Of a stretch of DNA of 64,000 nt, positions 17,817-28,500 are shown in pieces (positions within the stretch are counted from its first letter, which is position 1; each line of letters starts with the position of its first letter). The position numbers and the translations under genes were made by a program. The stretch is taken from positions 114,561 through 178,560 of the forward strand of contig JAHDFB010000001.1 of assembly GCA_020628475.1 (NCBI GenBank). The letters run 5' to 3'. The stretch comes from Saprospiraceae bacterium. GTDB taxonomy: Bacteria > Bacteroidota > Bacteroidia > Chitinophagales > Saprospiraceae. Under the pieces are notes generated by a model, which saw only the letters and a list, made by a program, of their open reading frames with translations, was not told the DNA's origin and ran no database searches.

Positions 17817-20264
17817 ATGTTTAAACAAACCTCTTTATTGGTACTGGTACTTTTGTTGACAGCTAGTTTAGCGACACCTGTTCATGGGCAAAAGAAAAAA
17901 CGAAAGAAGAAACAGGCAGAAACGGAGCAAAAGGCTTCAAAACCAAGTACTTCCAAGAAGAAACCAAAATCAATTAAGGAGTTTATTAAAAAACATGCCA
18001 CGAAAGACGAAGGACTTTTCACGGTGTATCTTCAAGATGGTAAAATGTATTTTGAAGTAGCTGATAGTTGTTTAAATCAAGACATGTTATTGATTTCTCG
18101 AATTGCCAAGATCCCTTCTAACTTAAGCCCTTACTTAAATGCGGGATCAAAGGTTGGAGAGCAGTCCGTTGTATGGCAGAAGAAAGAGGATAAAATTCTT
18201 CTGAGAACGCAATCCTATCAAAACGTGGCGGATGAGGCAGATCCAATTCTATTGTCTGTTGAAAGCAATAATTTTCAACCCATTATAAAAAGTTTTAAAA
18301 TAGAAGCCTATAATCAGGATTCGACGAGTTATTTAATTGATGTAAGTTCTATCTATAATTCTGAAATCAAGGCGTTGAGTGGATTGAATAGCCGTGTCAA
18401 GTCTTCCTACAAAATCAAAGGATTTGATAAGAGCCGATCTATGTTGGAGGAGGTGAAAAGCTTTCCCATTAATATTGAAATCAAGCACATTACAACCTAT
18501 AATGCTAGTAGTCCTCCTACAAATAGAAAAACGGAGTCGATATCTTTATTAATGAACCAATCTTTGATTTTACTTCCAAAAGAAAAAATGCAGAAACGCT
18601 ATTCTGATGAACGAGTGGGGTGGTTTTCGATACGTCAGATTGATTATAGTTCGGATGCATTGAAGTCGGATAGTAAGCGATATATTAGAAGATGGAATCT
18701 AATTCCCAAGGATATAGAAGCGTATAAACGAGGAGAATTGGTAGAGCCCGTTAAACCGATTGTTTATTATCTCGATCCCGCAACACCAAAAAAATGGAGG
18801 CCATATTTTAAGCAAGGTATCGAAGATTGGAATGCATGCTTTGAAACCGCAGGTTTTAAAAATGCGATTATTGCCAAAGATCCACCTACGAAGGAAGAAG
18901 ATCCAGAATTCTCACCGGAAGATGCTCGATACAGCGTAGTACGATACGTAGCCAGTACTACAAGGAATGCTATGGGGCCATCTGTTTCAGATCCTCGTAC
19001 GGGAGAAATCATTGAAAGCGATATCATCTGGTATCATAATCATCTTCGATCTTATAGAAACAGGTATTTATTGGAAACGGGTGCAGCCAATCCAAAGGCC
19101 AGATCTCTGGATACACCGGAGGAAGAAATTGGCGAGATGATGCGCCGTGTAATCTCACATGAAATTGGTCATGCATTAGGTCTTCCTCACAATATGAAGG
19201 CAAGTGCCGCCTATCCGGTAGATTCTCTGAGAAATGGAGCATTTACACAAAAATATGGTATCGCTACAACCATCATGGATTATGCGCGCTACAATTATGT
19301 TGCGCAACCGGGTGACGAAAATATTCGATTTGTACGTCAATTAGGGCCTTACGATCATTATTCAATCAATTGGGGATATCGATATATACCCGATGCTGAT
19401 ACCGAAGAAGAAAAAGCGACCCTGAAAAAATGGATTACAGAAAAAGGGGACAATCCAATGTATCTATTCGGAGCGGGATATCCAAGATTTGATCCTAATT
19501 CATTGACAGAAAATATTGGAAATGATAATGTGAAAGCTTCAGAATACGGTATTAAAAATCTGAAAATTGTTGCCAATAATTTGGTGGACTGGACCACAGA
19601 AGATGGTGAAAATTACGATGAATTAGAAGAGTTGTACGGAGAGTTTATAGGAGTATGGAGTCGTTATATAGGTCATGTAATCCCTTTAATAGGAGGCGTC
19701 AACGAGACTTTGAAAACCTCTGATCAGGATGGTGTTGTATATCAACATGTCGATAAGAATAAACAGAAAGAAGCCATACGATTTCTTCTCCGAGAGGCAT
19801 TTCAAGAGCAATCTTGGCTTACGCCAAAATCCATTCAATCCTTAATATCTTACGAGAGTAGTTTGGAAAAAATTACCGCTCGTCAGGCAGGTTTTCTGAA
19901 TGCTTTACTGAACGAAGATCGTCTGAAACGAGTGATTGAAAATGAATTCTTGAATGATACCGATGCTTTAAGTCTGTCCGAGTTATTGGCAGAGTTAACC
20001 AATGGAATTATTAAAACAGGAAAATCCAATCATGTACAGCGTATTCTTCAAAGAAATTATGTACAACGACTCGGTAGCTTTTTCAAGGAATCTGATGATA
20101 AGAGAAGAGCTCCGTATTTATCCGATATTCGAGCTATCATGCGTTATCAATTACTAGATATAAAAAAATATGCGCAGTCTAAGTCCAATACAGGTGCTAT
20201 GATGGATCAAGCTCATTTCCAGGATCTTGAAGCTCAGATAGATCAAATATTAGAGATTGAATAA
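17817..20264 (+). CDS. Secreted zinc metalloprotease with DUF5117/DUF5118 and DUF4953 regions
   Basis: A signal peptide (cleavage near PVHGQ) is followed by a very basic linker (KKKRKKKQ). N-terminal DUF5118/DUF5117-like regions run to about residue 300. A metzincin-type catalytic domain follows, with the zinc motif HEIGHALGLPH (His448, Glu449, His452, His458). The C-terminal part resembles DUF4953. The length of 815 residues is typical of this Bacteroidota and Proteobacteria family. Location should be periplasmic or extracellular; the natural substrate is unknown. It lies five bases after glnS and is likely expressed with it, although the functions look unrelated. Confidence 0.88.
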   Translation: MFKQTSLLVLVLLLTASLATPVHGQKKKRKKKQAETEQKASKPSTSKKKPKSIKEFIKKHATKDEGLFTVYLQDGKMYFEVADSCLNQDMLLISRIAKIPSNLSPYLNAGSKVGEQSVVWQKKEDKILLRTQSYQNVADEADPILLSVESNNFQPIIKSFKIEAYNQDSTSYLIDVSSIYNSEIKALSGLNSRVKSSYKIKGFDKSRSMLEEVKSFPINIEIKHITTYNASSPPTNRKTESISLLMNQSLILLPKEKMQKRYSDERVGWFSIRQIDYSSDALKSDSKRYIRRWNLIPKDIEAYKRGELVEPVKPIVYYLDPATPKKWRPYFKQGIEDWNACFETAGFKNAIIAKDPPTKEEDPEFSPEDARYSVVRYVASTTRNAMGPSVSDPRTGEIIESDIIWYHNHLRSYRNRYLLETGAANPKARSLDTPEEEIGEMMRRVISHEIGHALGLPHNMKASAAYPVDSLRNGAFTQKYGIATTIMDYARYNYVAQPGDENIRFVRQLGPYDHYSINWGYRYIPDADTEEEKATLKKWITEKGDNPMYLFGAGYPRFDPNSLTENIGNDNVKASEYGIKNLKIVANNLVDWTTEDGENYDELEELYGEFIGVWSRYIGHVIPLIGGVNETLKTSDQDGVVYQHVDKNKQKEAIRFLLREAFQEQSWLTPKSIQSLISYESSLEKITARQAGFLNALLNEDRLKRVIENEFLNDTDALSLSELLAELTNGIIKTGKSNHVQRILQRNYVQRLGSFFKESDDKRRAPYLSDIRAIMRYQLLDIKKYAQSKSNTGAMMDQAHFQDLEAQIDQILEIE

Positions 20265-20297
20265 CAATTTGTAATAATATAATTAACAAATTGTTTA
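20263..20297 (+). terminator. AT-rich hairpin after the metalloprotease gene
   Basis: A perfect 10-base inverted repeat (20263-20272 with 20286-20295) starts at the stop codon of the protease gene. The stem is AT-rich and the T-run after it is short, so it may be a weak terminator or an mRNA 3' end structure. Confidence 0.4.
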
Positions 20298-20347
20298 CAT
20301 CCAATAATTGAAAGGCAATTCGAATTGTGAGAAATTTGCCTTAGATA

Positions 20348-20866
20348 ATGAGGACAGTATTTTTTATAAGGCATGCAAAATCATCTTGGAAAGATTTATA
20401 TCTTGATGATATCGATAGACCGCTGAACAAACGAGGAAATCGAGATGCACCTTTGATGTCTCAAAAATTGGTGGAATTGATCCAAGAAGATCCATCCATT
20501 CATCTCGATCAGTCTATTATCCTTTCTTCCAATGCACTCCGAACTCAAGAAACGGTAGAACATTTTAATCAGACGCTGCAATTAAAGCGTCAACAAATTA
20601 TTTTTGATTCAAATCTTTATTTAGCGGATGAAGATTATCTTGTGGAGTCATTGTTTCAATTACAAGACCAATATTCCTGCGCCTTTTTGTTTGCTCATAA
20701 TCCAGGAATGACTTTCTTGGCGAATCAATGCCGACGCACTCCTGTAGATAATATTCCAACTTGTGGAATCTTTCGAGTAGATTTTGACGTTCTTACATGG
20801 AATGAGGTAAGTACTCAGGTATCGTATTCAACATGGTTTATTTATCCAAAAATGTTTGATTCATGA
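20348..20866 (+). CDS. SixA-like histidine phosphatase
   Basis: The 172-residue protein shows the small branch of the histidine phosphatase superfamily. The phosphate-accepting His is in RHAKSSW (Arg8, His9), RPLNKRG follows, and the second catalytic histidine is in FAHNPGMTFLAN. SixA acts on phosphohistidine of phosphotransfer proteins. Related phosphatases act on small phosphates, so the substrate is not fixed. The stop overlaps the start of the DUF4296 lipoprotein gene by four bases, and a two-component pair follows. That fits, but does not prove, a signalling role. Confidence 0.85.
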   Translation: MRTVFFIRHAKSSWKDLYLDDIDRPLNKRGNRDAPLMSQKLVELIQEDPSIHLDQSIILSSNALRTQETVEHFNQTLQLKRQQIIFDSNLYLADEDYLVESLFQLQDQYSCAFLFAHNPGMTFLANQCRRTPVDNIPTCGIFRVDFDVLTWNEVSTQVSYSTWFIYPKMFDS

Positions 20867-21258
20867 AAAAGTTGGTAATACTATTGATCATATTTTCAAT
20901 CCTTGCCTGTAAAGAGGAGAAGGTTGTATTAAATATGGATAAGGAAATTTTAGTTTCTGTACTAGCTGATATGCATGTTGCAGAAGAAATGATTGGTAAA
21001 TTTAGAGAAGAAGATAAAGATAGTGTCAAACAATTGTATATGCATGAAATCGTCGAATTACATGATATAGACACAACGATGCTTTTTTCTGAAATACGTT
21101 TATTACAGGATAATCCAGAACTTGGACTCGAAATATATGGAGATGTATATACTCGATTAGAAAAATACAGTAAGAGCTACGATAAGTCCAATAAGAATAA
21201 AGAGGACAATGTTAAAGGCGTTCCTGAGGAAAATAATAAAGACGAAAAAGATAAATAA
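20863..21258 (+). CDS. DUF4296 lipoprotein
   Basis: A short lipoprotein signal ends in Cys16 (FSILAC). The following 90 residues match the DUF4296 pattern typical of Bacteroidota (ILVSVLADMHVAEEM, then a helix and LLQDNPELGLEIYGDVYTRLE). The tail is charged and rich in Lys, Glu, Asp and Asn. Function is unknown. It is translationally coupled to the phosphatase gene and lies five bases before the response regulator gene. Confidence 0.82.
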   Translation: MKKLVILLIIFSILACKEEKVVLNMDKEILVSVLADMHVAEEMIGKFREEDKDSVKQLYMHEIVELHDIDTTMLFSEIRLLQDNPELGLEIYGDVYTRLEKYSKSYDKSNKNKEDNVKGVPEENNKDEKDK

Positions 21259-21263
21259 TTCAT

Positions 21264-21947
21264 ATGGAAAATAGTGATTTGAAAATCCTATTAGTTGATG
21301 ATGAGCCCGATATCCTTGAAATTTTAGGCTTTCACCTAAAGAAAGAAGGATATAAGGTTAAAACCGCCAAAAATGGACAAGAGGGGATGGAAAAGGCTCA
21401 AAAAATCAAGCCTGATTTAATCGTATTGGACATCATGATGCCAGAAATGAACGGAATTGAGGTTTGCCAAAACCTAAGAGCTATTCCTTCTTTTGAAGAT
21501 ACGATTATTGTTTTTCTTTCGGCACGTAGTGAAGATTTTACTCAAATTACCGCCTTGGATTCGGGAGGTGACGGCTATATTGTGAAGCCCATAAAACCGA
21601 ATATATTCAAGAGTAAAATTAATGCTCTTTTAAGGCGGAAAAAAGGACAAAGTGATGATGCGATTATACAGTCATTCGGAGACTTGACCTTAAACCATGA
21701 AGAGATCTGTGTCAAAATCAACGACAAGATCATACCCTTAGCCAAGAAAGAGTTTGAATTATTAGTACTTTTGACCTCTAAACCCGGTAAAGTATTCAAG
21801 CGTCATAAAATTATGGAAAAGGTGTGGGGAGAAGAGGTAATCGTCGGAGATAGAACCATCGATGTACATATTAGAAAGTTGCGAGAAAAGATTGGAAGCG
21901 ACTATATTAAAACCTTGAAGGGAATCGGATATAAGTTTGAATATTAA
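21264..21947 (+). CDS. OmpR/PhoB-family response regulator
   Basis: The receiver domain carries the acidic pair Asp12-Asp13, the phosphorylation site Asp56 in VLDIMMPEMNG, Ser86 and Lys108 (VKPIKP). A C-terminal winged-helix DNA-binding domain follows (about residues 130-227, with LAKKEFELLVLLTSKPGKVF and DRTIDVHIRKLREKIG). The layout equals PhoB. The cognate kinase gene follows after 11 bases. The regulated genes are not identifiable; phosphate or envelope stress control is only a guess from family resemblance. Confidence 0.93.
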   Translation: MENSDLKILLVDDEPDILEILGFHLKKEGYKVKTAKNGQEGMEKAQKIKPDLIVLDIMMPEMNGIEVCQNLRAIPSFEDTIIVFLSARSEDFTQITALDSGGDGYIVKPIKPNIFKSKINALLRRKKGQSDDAIIQSFGDLTLNHEEICVKINDKIIPLAKKEFELLVLLTSKPGKVFKRHKIMEKVWGEEVIVGDRTIDVHIRKLREKIGSDYIKTLKGIGYKFEY

Positions 21948-21958
21948 TCTATTTATTG

Positions 21959-22990
21959 ATGACGCCACATAGTCTTACACTTACCCTTTCGTTTTTAATA
22001 GCGAGTTTTTGTGTGATCGTATTGGCGCTATATCAATACTTCAATAATCAATTAGATATTCCATTTGTTGGACTGTTTGGTATTACCGTTTTATTGATCA
22101 ATTACTTTATAGGAAGAATTCTGGTCTCTCAGTATATCAATCGTAAGATTAAGCCTATCTACAACATTATTCAACGTTCTAAAACCAACGAGAAAAAAGG
22201 TCTTTCACCAAAGGAATTTAATACCAATGTAATCGAGAACTTAGATAGTGATGTTGAATCCTGGGCCAGTTCAAAAAATGAAGAAATTGAATCCTTGAAA
22301 TCCTTGGAGCAATATCGTAAGGATTATGTGGGTAATATTTCTCATGAATTAAAGACACCAATCTTTGCTATTCAAGGGTATATCCACACCTTGTTAGAGG
22401 ATGTAGGAGACAAGAAACTAGAGCGAAAATTTTTAAAACGGGCTGCAGAAAATACCGATCGACTCAGTAATATCGTTAGTGATTTGGAAATGATTACAAA
22501 AATTGAAGCTGGCGTTGCCAAACTAAATAAAGAGCGTTTTGAAATTCGCCAATTATTAGAAGATGTGGTTCAAGATCTGGTTAATCAAGCAGAAAAAGCG
22601 GAGATTAATATAAAAATTAAAAATAAAGAGCACGAAGAATATTACATTTATGCGGATCGCGAAGGGGTTCAAAAGGTACTGATCAATTTGATTTCCAATT
22701 CTATTAAATATGGCAAGAAAGGAGGAGAAACCGTCTTGAATATTTTTGATGTTGATGAATTTGTCCTTATAGAAGTTAGTGATGATGGGCTTGGAATAGA
22801 TGAACAGCATTTGAATCACTTGTTTGATCGATTTTATAGAGTCGAAAAATCAAGAAATCGAAATATTGCAGGTTCTGGGCTAGGTCTTTCCATCGTCAAA
22901 CATATAGTAGAGGCCCACGGACAAGATATCAATGTACGTAGCACGCCTGGAAAAGGATCAACCTTCGGATTTACCATGCCCAAAGCATAA
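21959..22990 (+). CDS. PhoR-like sensor histidine kinase
   Basis: Two membrane segments (about residues 6-28 and 35-57) enclose a very short external loop, so the sensor is probably intramembrane or relies on accessory proteins. A linker leads to the HisKA domain with His129 in GNISHELKTP. A HATPase domain follows, with N-box NLISNSIKYG, DDGLGI, FYRVEKSR and GSGLGLSIV. The ATG is preferred over the TTG immediately before it. No PAS domain is obvious, unlike classical PhoR. It pairs with the upstream response regulator. Confidence 0.92.
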   Translation: MTPHSLTLTLSFLIASFCVIVLALYQYFNNQLDIPFVGLFGITVLLINYFIGRILVSQYINRKIKPIYNIIQRSKTNEKKGLSPKEFNTNVIENLDSDVESWASSKNEEIESLKSLEQYRKDYVGNISHELKTPIFAIQGYIHTLLEDVGDKKLERKFLKRAAENTDRLSNIVSDLEMITKIEAGVAKLNKERFEIRQLLEDVVQDLVNQAEKAEINIKIKNKEHEEYYIYADREGVQKVLINLISNSIKYGKKGGETVLNIFDVDEFVLIEVSDDGLGIDEQHLNHLFDRFYRVEKSRNRNIAGSGLGLSIVKHIVEAHGQDINVRSTPGKGSTFGFTMPKA

Positions 22991-23016
22991 GAATATCGTA
23001 TAAAAGTACCTAGAAA

Positions 23017-24312
23017 TTAAGGCGCTTGAATAATCTCACTATCGTAATCCGCAATCAACGAAGCTTGAGAATTGCCAATATTGTCTAACAAATTGACCAC
23101 ATTGTCTCGATATTTGAAAAAGGCATCCAATTCCTCTTCGGGCATCGGATCTGCAGGTGGGAAGTTTTCTTTTAGGTGGTTAACCTGTTTCCCATTTTTC
23201 CAAAATCTAAAACAAACATGCGGACCGGTTGCCAGTCCAGAAGAACCAACATATCCAATGGTTTGTCCTTGTTTGACATGCATTCCAACCTTTAAGCCGG
23301 CAGCATATCTAGACATATGTAAATATTGAGTTTGATACGTTTTGTCGTGTTTTATTTTGACATATCGACCGTTATTCTTGGTGTAGGCCACTTTTGTAAC
23401 GACTCCATTTGCAACTGAAAATATAGGCGTTCCGTAGGCCGCGGCATAATCTGTTCCGTAATGCGCTTTACGACGCTTTAGTACCGGATGATATCGGTTC
23501 AGACTGAATTTAGAAGATATTCTAGAAAATTTAACCGGTGCTTTCAGAAAAGCTTTTTTTGTCGGTCGACCTTCTAAATCATAGTAGCCACCATATAAGT
23601 CATTTTCATAGTGAACGGCATAATATTCATTATCATAATTTTTATAATAAGCACCGATTAATTTACCGACCCCAACAGGTTCTCCATCGATATATTCCCG
23701 TTCATAGATTAATTTATATTCATCTCCTTTTTGCGTGTGGTAAAAGTCAATGGACCAAGCTAAAGCATCTTCCATTTTATTGATCAATGAAGGTGGCATG
23801 CCATTATCGACCATCGCATTCCAAAGTGATGATTCCAATTTACCAGTTCCCGTCTCAATACATTTTTCGATTTTTTTCTCGACGATTTCTGTACTTAATG
23901 TATCCTTGAGGTTATATTTTACATATTTGTAAACACTCGGAACGTAGACAAGGGCTTCTGGTTCCTGACAAGAATCTTTTACAACTACATATTTTTTACC
24001 AGCTCTTAAATTTCGTACATCGAAAACATCTTTAGCACCTTGCGCTAGATCGTGAATGTCCTTATAACTGACACCTTCCTTTACAAGAATATCGGATAAT
24101 ACCTGATTTTTTTCAATAACTTCTTCTTGAATATTGAACACATTGAGGTCGTATCCAAATTTCATGATTGGAATATCGGGTAATACTTCAGCGTTTGAAT
24201 GCGCATTGGGATGTTTGACTTCTTTATACAATTGAAATGCCAAGAGACATGCCAAAAATATGATGAGTGTTGAAGTCAGATCAACCCATTTTTTATTTTT
24301 ATTTGTTTTCAC
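23017..24312 (-). CDS. M23-family peptidoglycan endopeptidase, membrane-anchored
   Basis: An N-terminal membrane segment (LTSTLIIFLACLLAFQL) anchors the 431-residue protein. Residues 60-140 resemble an OapA/LysM-like region. The C-terminal LytM/M23 domain has the zinc ligands in HYGTDYAAAYG and the later TGPHVCFRF, with QYLHMSRY between. All motifs of an active enzyme are present. It should cleave peptide crosslinks during cell-wall growth. It is convergent with the kinase gene (26-base gap) and divergent from folP. Confidence 0.9.
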   Translation of the reverse strand: MKTNKNKKWVDLTSTLIIFLACLLAFQLYKEVKHPNAHSNAEVLPDIPIMKFGYDLNVFNIQEEVIEKNQVLSDILVKEGVSYKDIHDLAQGAKDVFDVRNLRAGKKYVVVKDSCQEPEALVYVPSVYKYVKYNLKDTLSTEIVEKKIEKCIETGTGKLESSLWNAMVDNGMPPSLINKMEDALAWSIDFYHTQKGDEYKLIYEREYIDGEPVGVGKLIGAYYKNYDNEYYAVHYENDLYGGYYDLEGRPTKKAFLKAPVKFSRISSKFSLNRYHPVLKRRKAHYGTDYAAAYGTPIFSVANGVVTKVAYTKNNGRYVKIKHDKTYQTQYLHMSRYAAGLKVGMHVKQGQTIGYVGSSGLATGPHVCFRFWKNGKQVNHLKENFPPADPMPEEELDAFFKYRDNVVNLLDNIGNSQASLIADYDSEIIQAP

Positions 24313-24400
24313 AAAAAGTCGTCTTTTTATAGTCTAGCTATATAATTGCAGAAATTAATTTCAATAAGTATCTACAATCAATTCTTCAGGATCAAGATGT

Positions 24401-24427
24401 CGAAAAAATAATCATCCTATTTTTTCG
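24401..24427. repeat. Inverted repeat between divergent M23 and folP genes
   Basis: CGAAAAAATA and TATTTTTTCG form a perfect 10-base inverted repeat with a 7-base spacer, midway in a 241-base divergent intergenic region. It could be an operator or a structure; no terminator is needed here. Confidence 0.35.
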
Positions 24428-24553
24428 GATATCTCAATTGGAATGAGAGTGGTTGTTTTTCGCCACGAATATATGCATTCCCCTTTTATTTACGAAAAAT
24501 AATAATATATTTTACTTTAATTAATACCATGTTGCGTTTATATTACATTTAAA

Positions 24554-25426
24554 ATGATAACTTTAAACATTATAAATAATGATTATATGTTAGTGAATTG
24601 TCGTGGTCAATTATTAGATACATCTCAGCCTAAAATCATGGGCATATTAAACATTACTCCAGATTCCTTTTTCGATGGAAAACGCTTTGTGGAATCTTCG
24701 GATTATCAACAACAAATAGATACAATGATCCGAGAAGGAGCAGATATTATCGATATAGGAGGGATGAGTTCAAGACCAGGAGCTGAACTAGTCGATATTG
24801 ACACGGAATGGAATAGGATCGAAGGGGCTATTCGATATATTCGAGATAATTACTCGGACCAGATTATTTCAGTAGACACCATCCATGCCGAAGTGGCTAG
24901 AAAAGCCTTAGAGCTAGGAGTCCAAATGATTAACGATATTTCTGCAGGTCATCATGATGAAAACATGTTTAATGTCATTGCGACTTACAGAGCCGCCTAT
25001 GTCATGATGCACATGAGGGCCTCTCCTGCATCGATGCAAGACCATACTTCTTATCCGAAAGGAATGGCTATTGAAATCATGGCCTATTTTAAGGAACGCT
25101 TAAATGAAGCAAAAAAGCATGGGGTAGAAGAGATTATTCTAGACTTGGGTTTTGGATTTTCAAAAACCTTGGAACAAAACTACAAGCTCATGAATTTGAT
25201 CCATACATTCAAGATCTTTTCTAAACCAATATTGACGGGCATAAGCCGAAAATCTATGATTTATAAATTACTGGATATTGAACCAGCCGAGGCACTGACA
25301 GGCACCTCTGCTTTACACATGAAAGCCCTGCTTGAAGGAAGTGGTATTTTGAGGGTTCATGATGTTCAGGCTGCAAAAGAGGTCGTAAAAGTTTATCAAG
25401 CATTACAAGAAGTGAGAAGAGGCTAA
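24554..25426 (+). CDS. folP: Dihydropteroate synthase
   Basis: The enzyme joins p-aminobenzoate and dihydropterin pyrophosphate in folate synthesis. The family signatures are IMGILNITPDSFFDG near residue 28 and DIIDIGGMSSRPGAE, with GISRKSMI near the end. The 290-residue TIM barrel is complete. The first ATG is used; a second in-frame ATG 33 bases later (MLVNCRG) is an equally reasonable start. Confidence 0.95.
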   Translation: MITLNIINNDYMLVNCRGQLLDTSQPKIMGILNITPDSFFDGKRFVESSDYQQQIDTMIREGADIIDIGGMSSRPGAELVDIDTEWNRIEGAIRYIRDNYSDQIISVDTIHAEVARKALELGVQMINDISAGHHDENMFNVIATYRAAYVMMHMRASPASMQDHTSYPKGMAIEIMAYFKERLNEAKKHGVEEIILDLGFGFSKTLEQNYKLMNLIHTFKIFSKPILTGISRKSMIYKLLDIEPAEALTGTSALHMKALLEGSGILRVHDVQAAKEVVKVYQALQEVRRG

Positions 25427-25469
25427 GGATTTAAGAGGTTAAAATGAAGTTAATAAGCCATTCTATATG

Positions 25470-25477
25470 TACCTTTG
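25470..25477 (+). promoter_or_regulatory. Promoter -7 element for the tamB-mutS2 unit
   Basis: TACCTTTG fits TAnnTTTG and lies 38 bases before the TTG start of the TamB gene, giving a leader of about 30 bases. No TTG is seen at the -33 position. Confidence 0.5.
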
Positions 25478-25515
25478 CAGCACTAATTCGTTAGTAAAAT
25501 AAGAGGATATCGAGG

Positions 25516-28500
25516 TTGGAAGAATCAAATTATCAAAAGGAACAAAAAAGTAGACTGAAAAAAGTCATGCGTCCGATACGATACGTATGGTATCTATTGG
25601 TATGCATCGTTGTTCTATTTGTTGTTTCATACCTTTTATTGAGAATTCCTTCCGTCCAGAATTATTTAGCGACCAAAACGACAGAAACACTTTCCAAACG
25701 ACTTCAAACGAAGGTTGAAATAGACCGAATTGATATCAATCTATTCAAAGGAGTAGAATTAGAACAATTTTATCTGGAGGACTTAAATGGTGATACACTT
25801 ATTTATGCCGGATCTCTATACTCCGATTTTTATAATTCGATCAAAGGATTTTATCGAAAAGATTTCAATGTCAACCAGCTATCTTTAGAGAATGGTCAAA
25901 TCAATTTGAAACGAACCAATAAAGATCCACTCTCGAATATTCAACGATTATTTAATCGATCTTATGATCCATATATCGTTCATCCTCAAGAAATCATGGA
26001 GGAAGAAAAGGATGCGAATAAACCGAAAGGTACTACCATCCATCTAAATGCGATTAATCTTAGAAATATTCAATACACCAATATTGATTCTCTAGGTGGA
26101 AATATTCAATATGGTCATATTGATAAATTGAAAGGTAATCTAGATACTTTCAATTTAAATACATTACACTTTTCTTTTGATCAACTCGATCTTTCCGGAA
26201 GTCGATTTGACATCACGCGCATTCAAGCAGATACACTGCTTAAGCCAATAGCCGAACAACTTCCAAATAAACAGGCTGCACTAGAATACGTTTTTCGAGC
26301 TAAAACCTTTGATATTAAAAACTGTGGTTTTTCATTCAAAGATGCTCGAATTGAATCGGACTATCCAGATGAAAGCTTTAATCCTTATGATTTTGAAATC
26401 ACCGATTTAGAGGTTCAAGCTCGAGACGTTCATTTTTATGATCCTTATTATTGCGAAGCCGCGTTGGATCAGCTATCTCTTAATATGAATGGACTTACCG
26501 TAGAATCATTGGAAGCTGAACGCGTATTTTTCGAAAAAAGAAAAGCAGGACTTGAAAATTTTGTGTTAAAAACCGACAAGAGTACACTAAAAAATAACTT
26601 GTTATTCAAATATAGAAAGGTAGCGCATTGGCAAGATTTTGTCAACAAAGTTTTATTAGAGGGGGATTTAGATCGAAGTACCATCGCCTTAAGTGATATT
26701 ATCTTTTTTGCACCTACATTAAGAAAGAATACCTTTTTTAGAGAAAATAGCAATCAAAAACTACAAATTACCGGTCGCGTTCTTGGAGCAGTCAATCGTC
26801 TCAACGTTCGAAATTTAAGTGCGAATCTAGGAAATAACTTAAATTTAAAAGGCTCATTCATCGGGAGAGATTTAACGGATCCGGACGAAACCTTGCTGAA
26901 CATCACGTTGGATCGAATGATTACGGATGTATCGACCTTGGAAAAGTTGATTCCTGGTTTTACACTACCAGAAAACTTCTATAAACTCAATACCATCGAT
27001 TTTAATGGACGATTTGATGGATACTATCAGGATTTTGTAGCCTATGGTGATATCATCACAGATCTCGGCCAAGGAGATGTGGATATGCGTCTTAATCTCA
27101 AGAATGGTAGTAAAAATGCCAGTTACTCCGGTAGACTCAACCTGTTCAATTTTGATCTTAAAACCTGGTCCGGTGTGGAGGATTTAGGACGATTGAGCCT
27201 GTCGGCAAACGTGACCAACGGTCGAGGACTTGAGTTAAATACGGCCTATGCCGAGTTAGGCGGTGAAATTATTACCTTCGATTATAAGGGATACAGCTAT
27301 AATGGAATTATCGATGCTAAATTGGAGCAGAACCTCTTCGATGGTTCATTGAAAATGACGGATGAAAATATTGATTTTGACTTTTTAGGAAATATTAATT
27401 TTCAAGAAGAGATTCCTTTGTACGATTTTGAAGCAGACATTCGAAGCATCAACTTGGAGAAGCTTAATCTGGTTGATAGTATTCAACATGTAAGTGGAAT
27501 CGTCGATATTAAATTAAAAGGCACCTCCATAGATAATATTATCGGATCGGCATTGGGTAATAATATTGAAGTAGTACGCAATCAAGATACTTTGGATTTT
27601 GGTCACTTAGCCCTTGCCTCTACGGTGGATAAGGGAATTCGATCCTTTTTTCTAGATAGTGATGTCGGAACAGGAGAAGTTATTGGAGCCTACAAATTAA
27701 CCGAGTTGCCAGATGCGGCAATCGCCCTCATAAAGCCCAATTATCCTGCCTTTGCAAGCTCATTAAATTATATTGAGAAAAAGCCATCCGATCAGGTTAA
27801 GGCAGATTTTAATATTGATTTGAAAGACGCTAGTAAGTTAATCAGCTTCTTTACCAATAAGCAGGCGATTATCGAGAATCTTAAGGTGGAAGGACACATT
27901 GATTATCTGAAAAATGAATTGGATATCGATGTCAATACACCGGTCTTAGCTTATGATCAAATGCGATTTGATACGATTCAACTATTCTTTGAAATCGATG
28001 ATAACAAAGGAGTATTTGATATCGCATTGGATCATTCATTAATCAATAATATTGAAATCGATGAGGTTCAATTAGAAGGAGAAGTGGATCAAGATAGCAT
28101 TCACTTTGAACTAAATGCTATGCAATTCCTGGATTCACTTCGAGACATTTCCATTGAAGGAATTGTGTCTCCCTCGGATGAAGATATATTCATGACACTA
28201 GATCGATTAAATTTTGAGGTACTGGGTGAAGAGTGGAATCTATCCAAAGACAATAAAGTGCTCTTAGGAAATGAATACATATCCTTGACCAATTTCGTCC
28301 TGTCCGACCGAAATCGAAGTATCAAATTGCGCTCGATTAATGATAATAAGGGGATTCAGACTAATATTAAAGATTTACAATTATTCTTGGTCAATCGTTG
28401 GATAAACATGGACAACTTCGTACTTAATGGGGACGTTACCGCCGAAGTTTCCTTTGAAGATGTGTTTAACTTGGAAGGATTATTCGTGAAAAGCGAGATA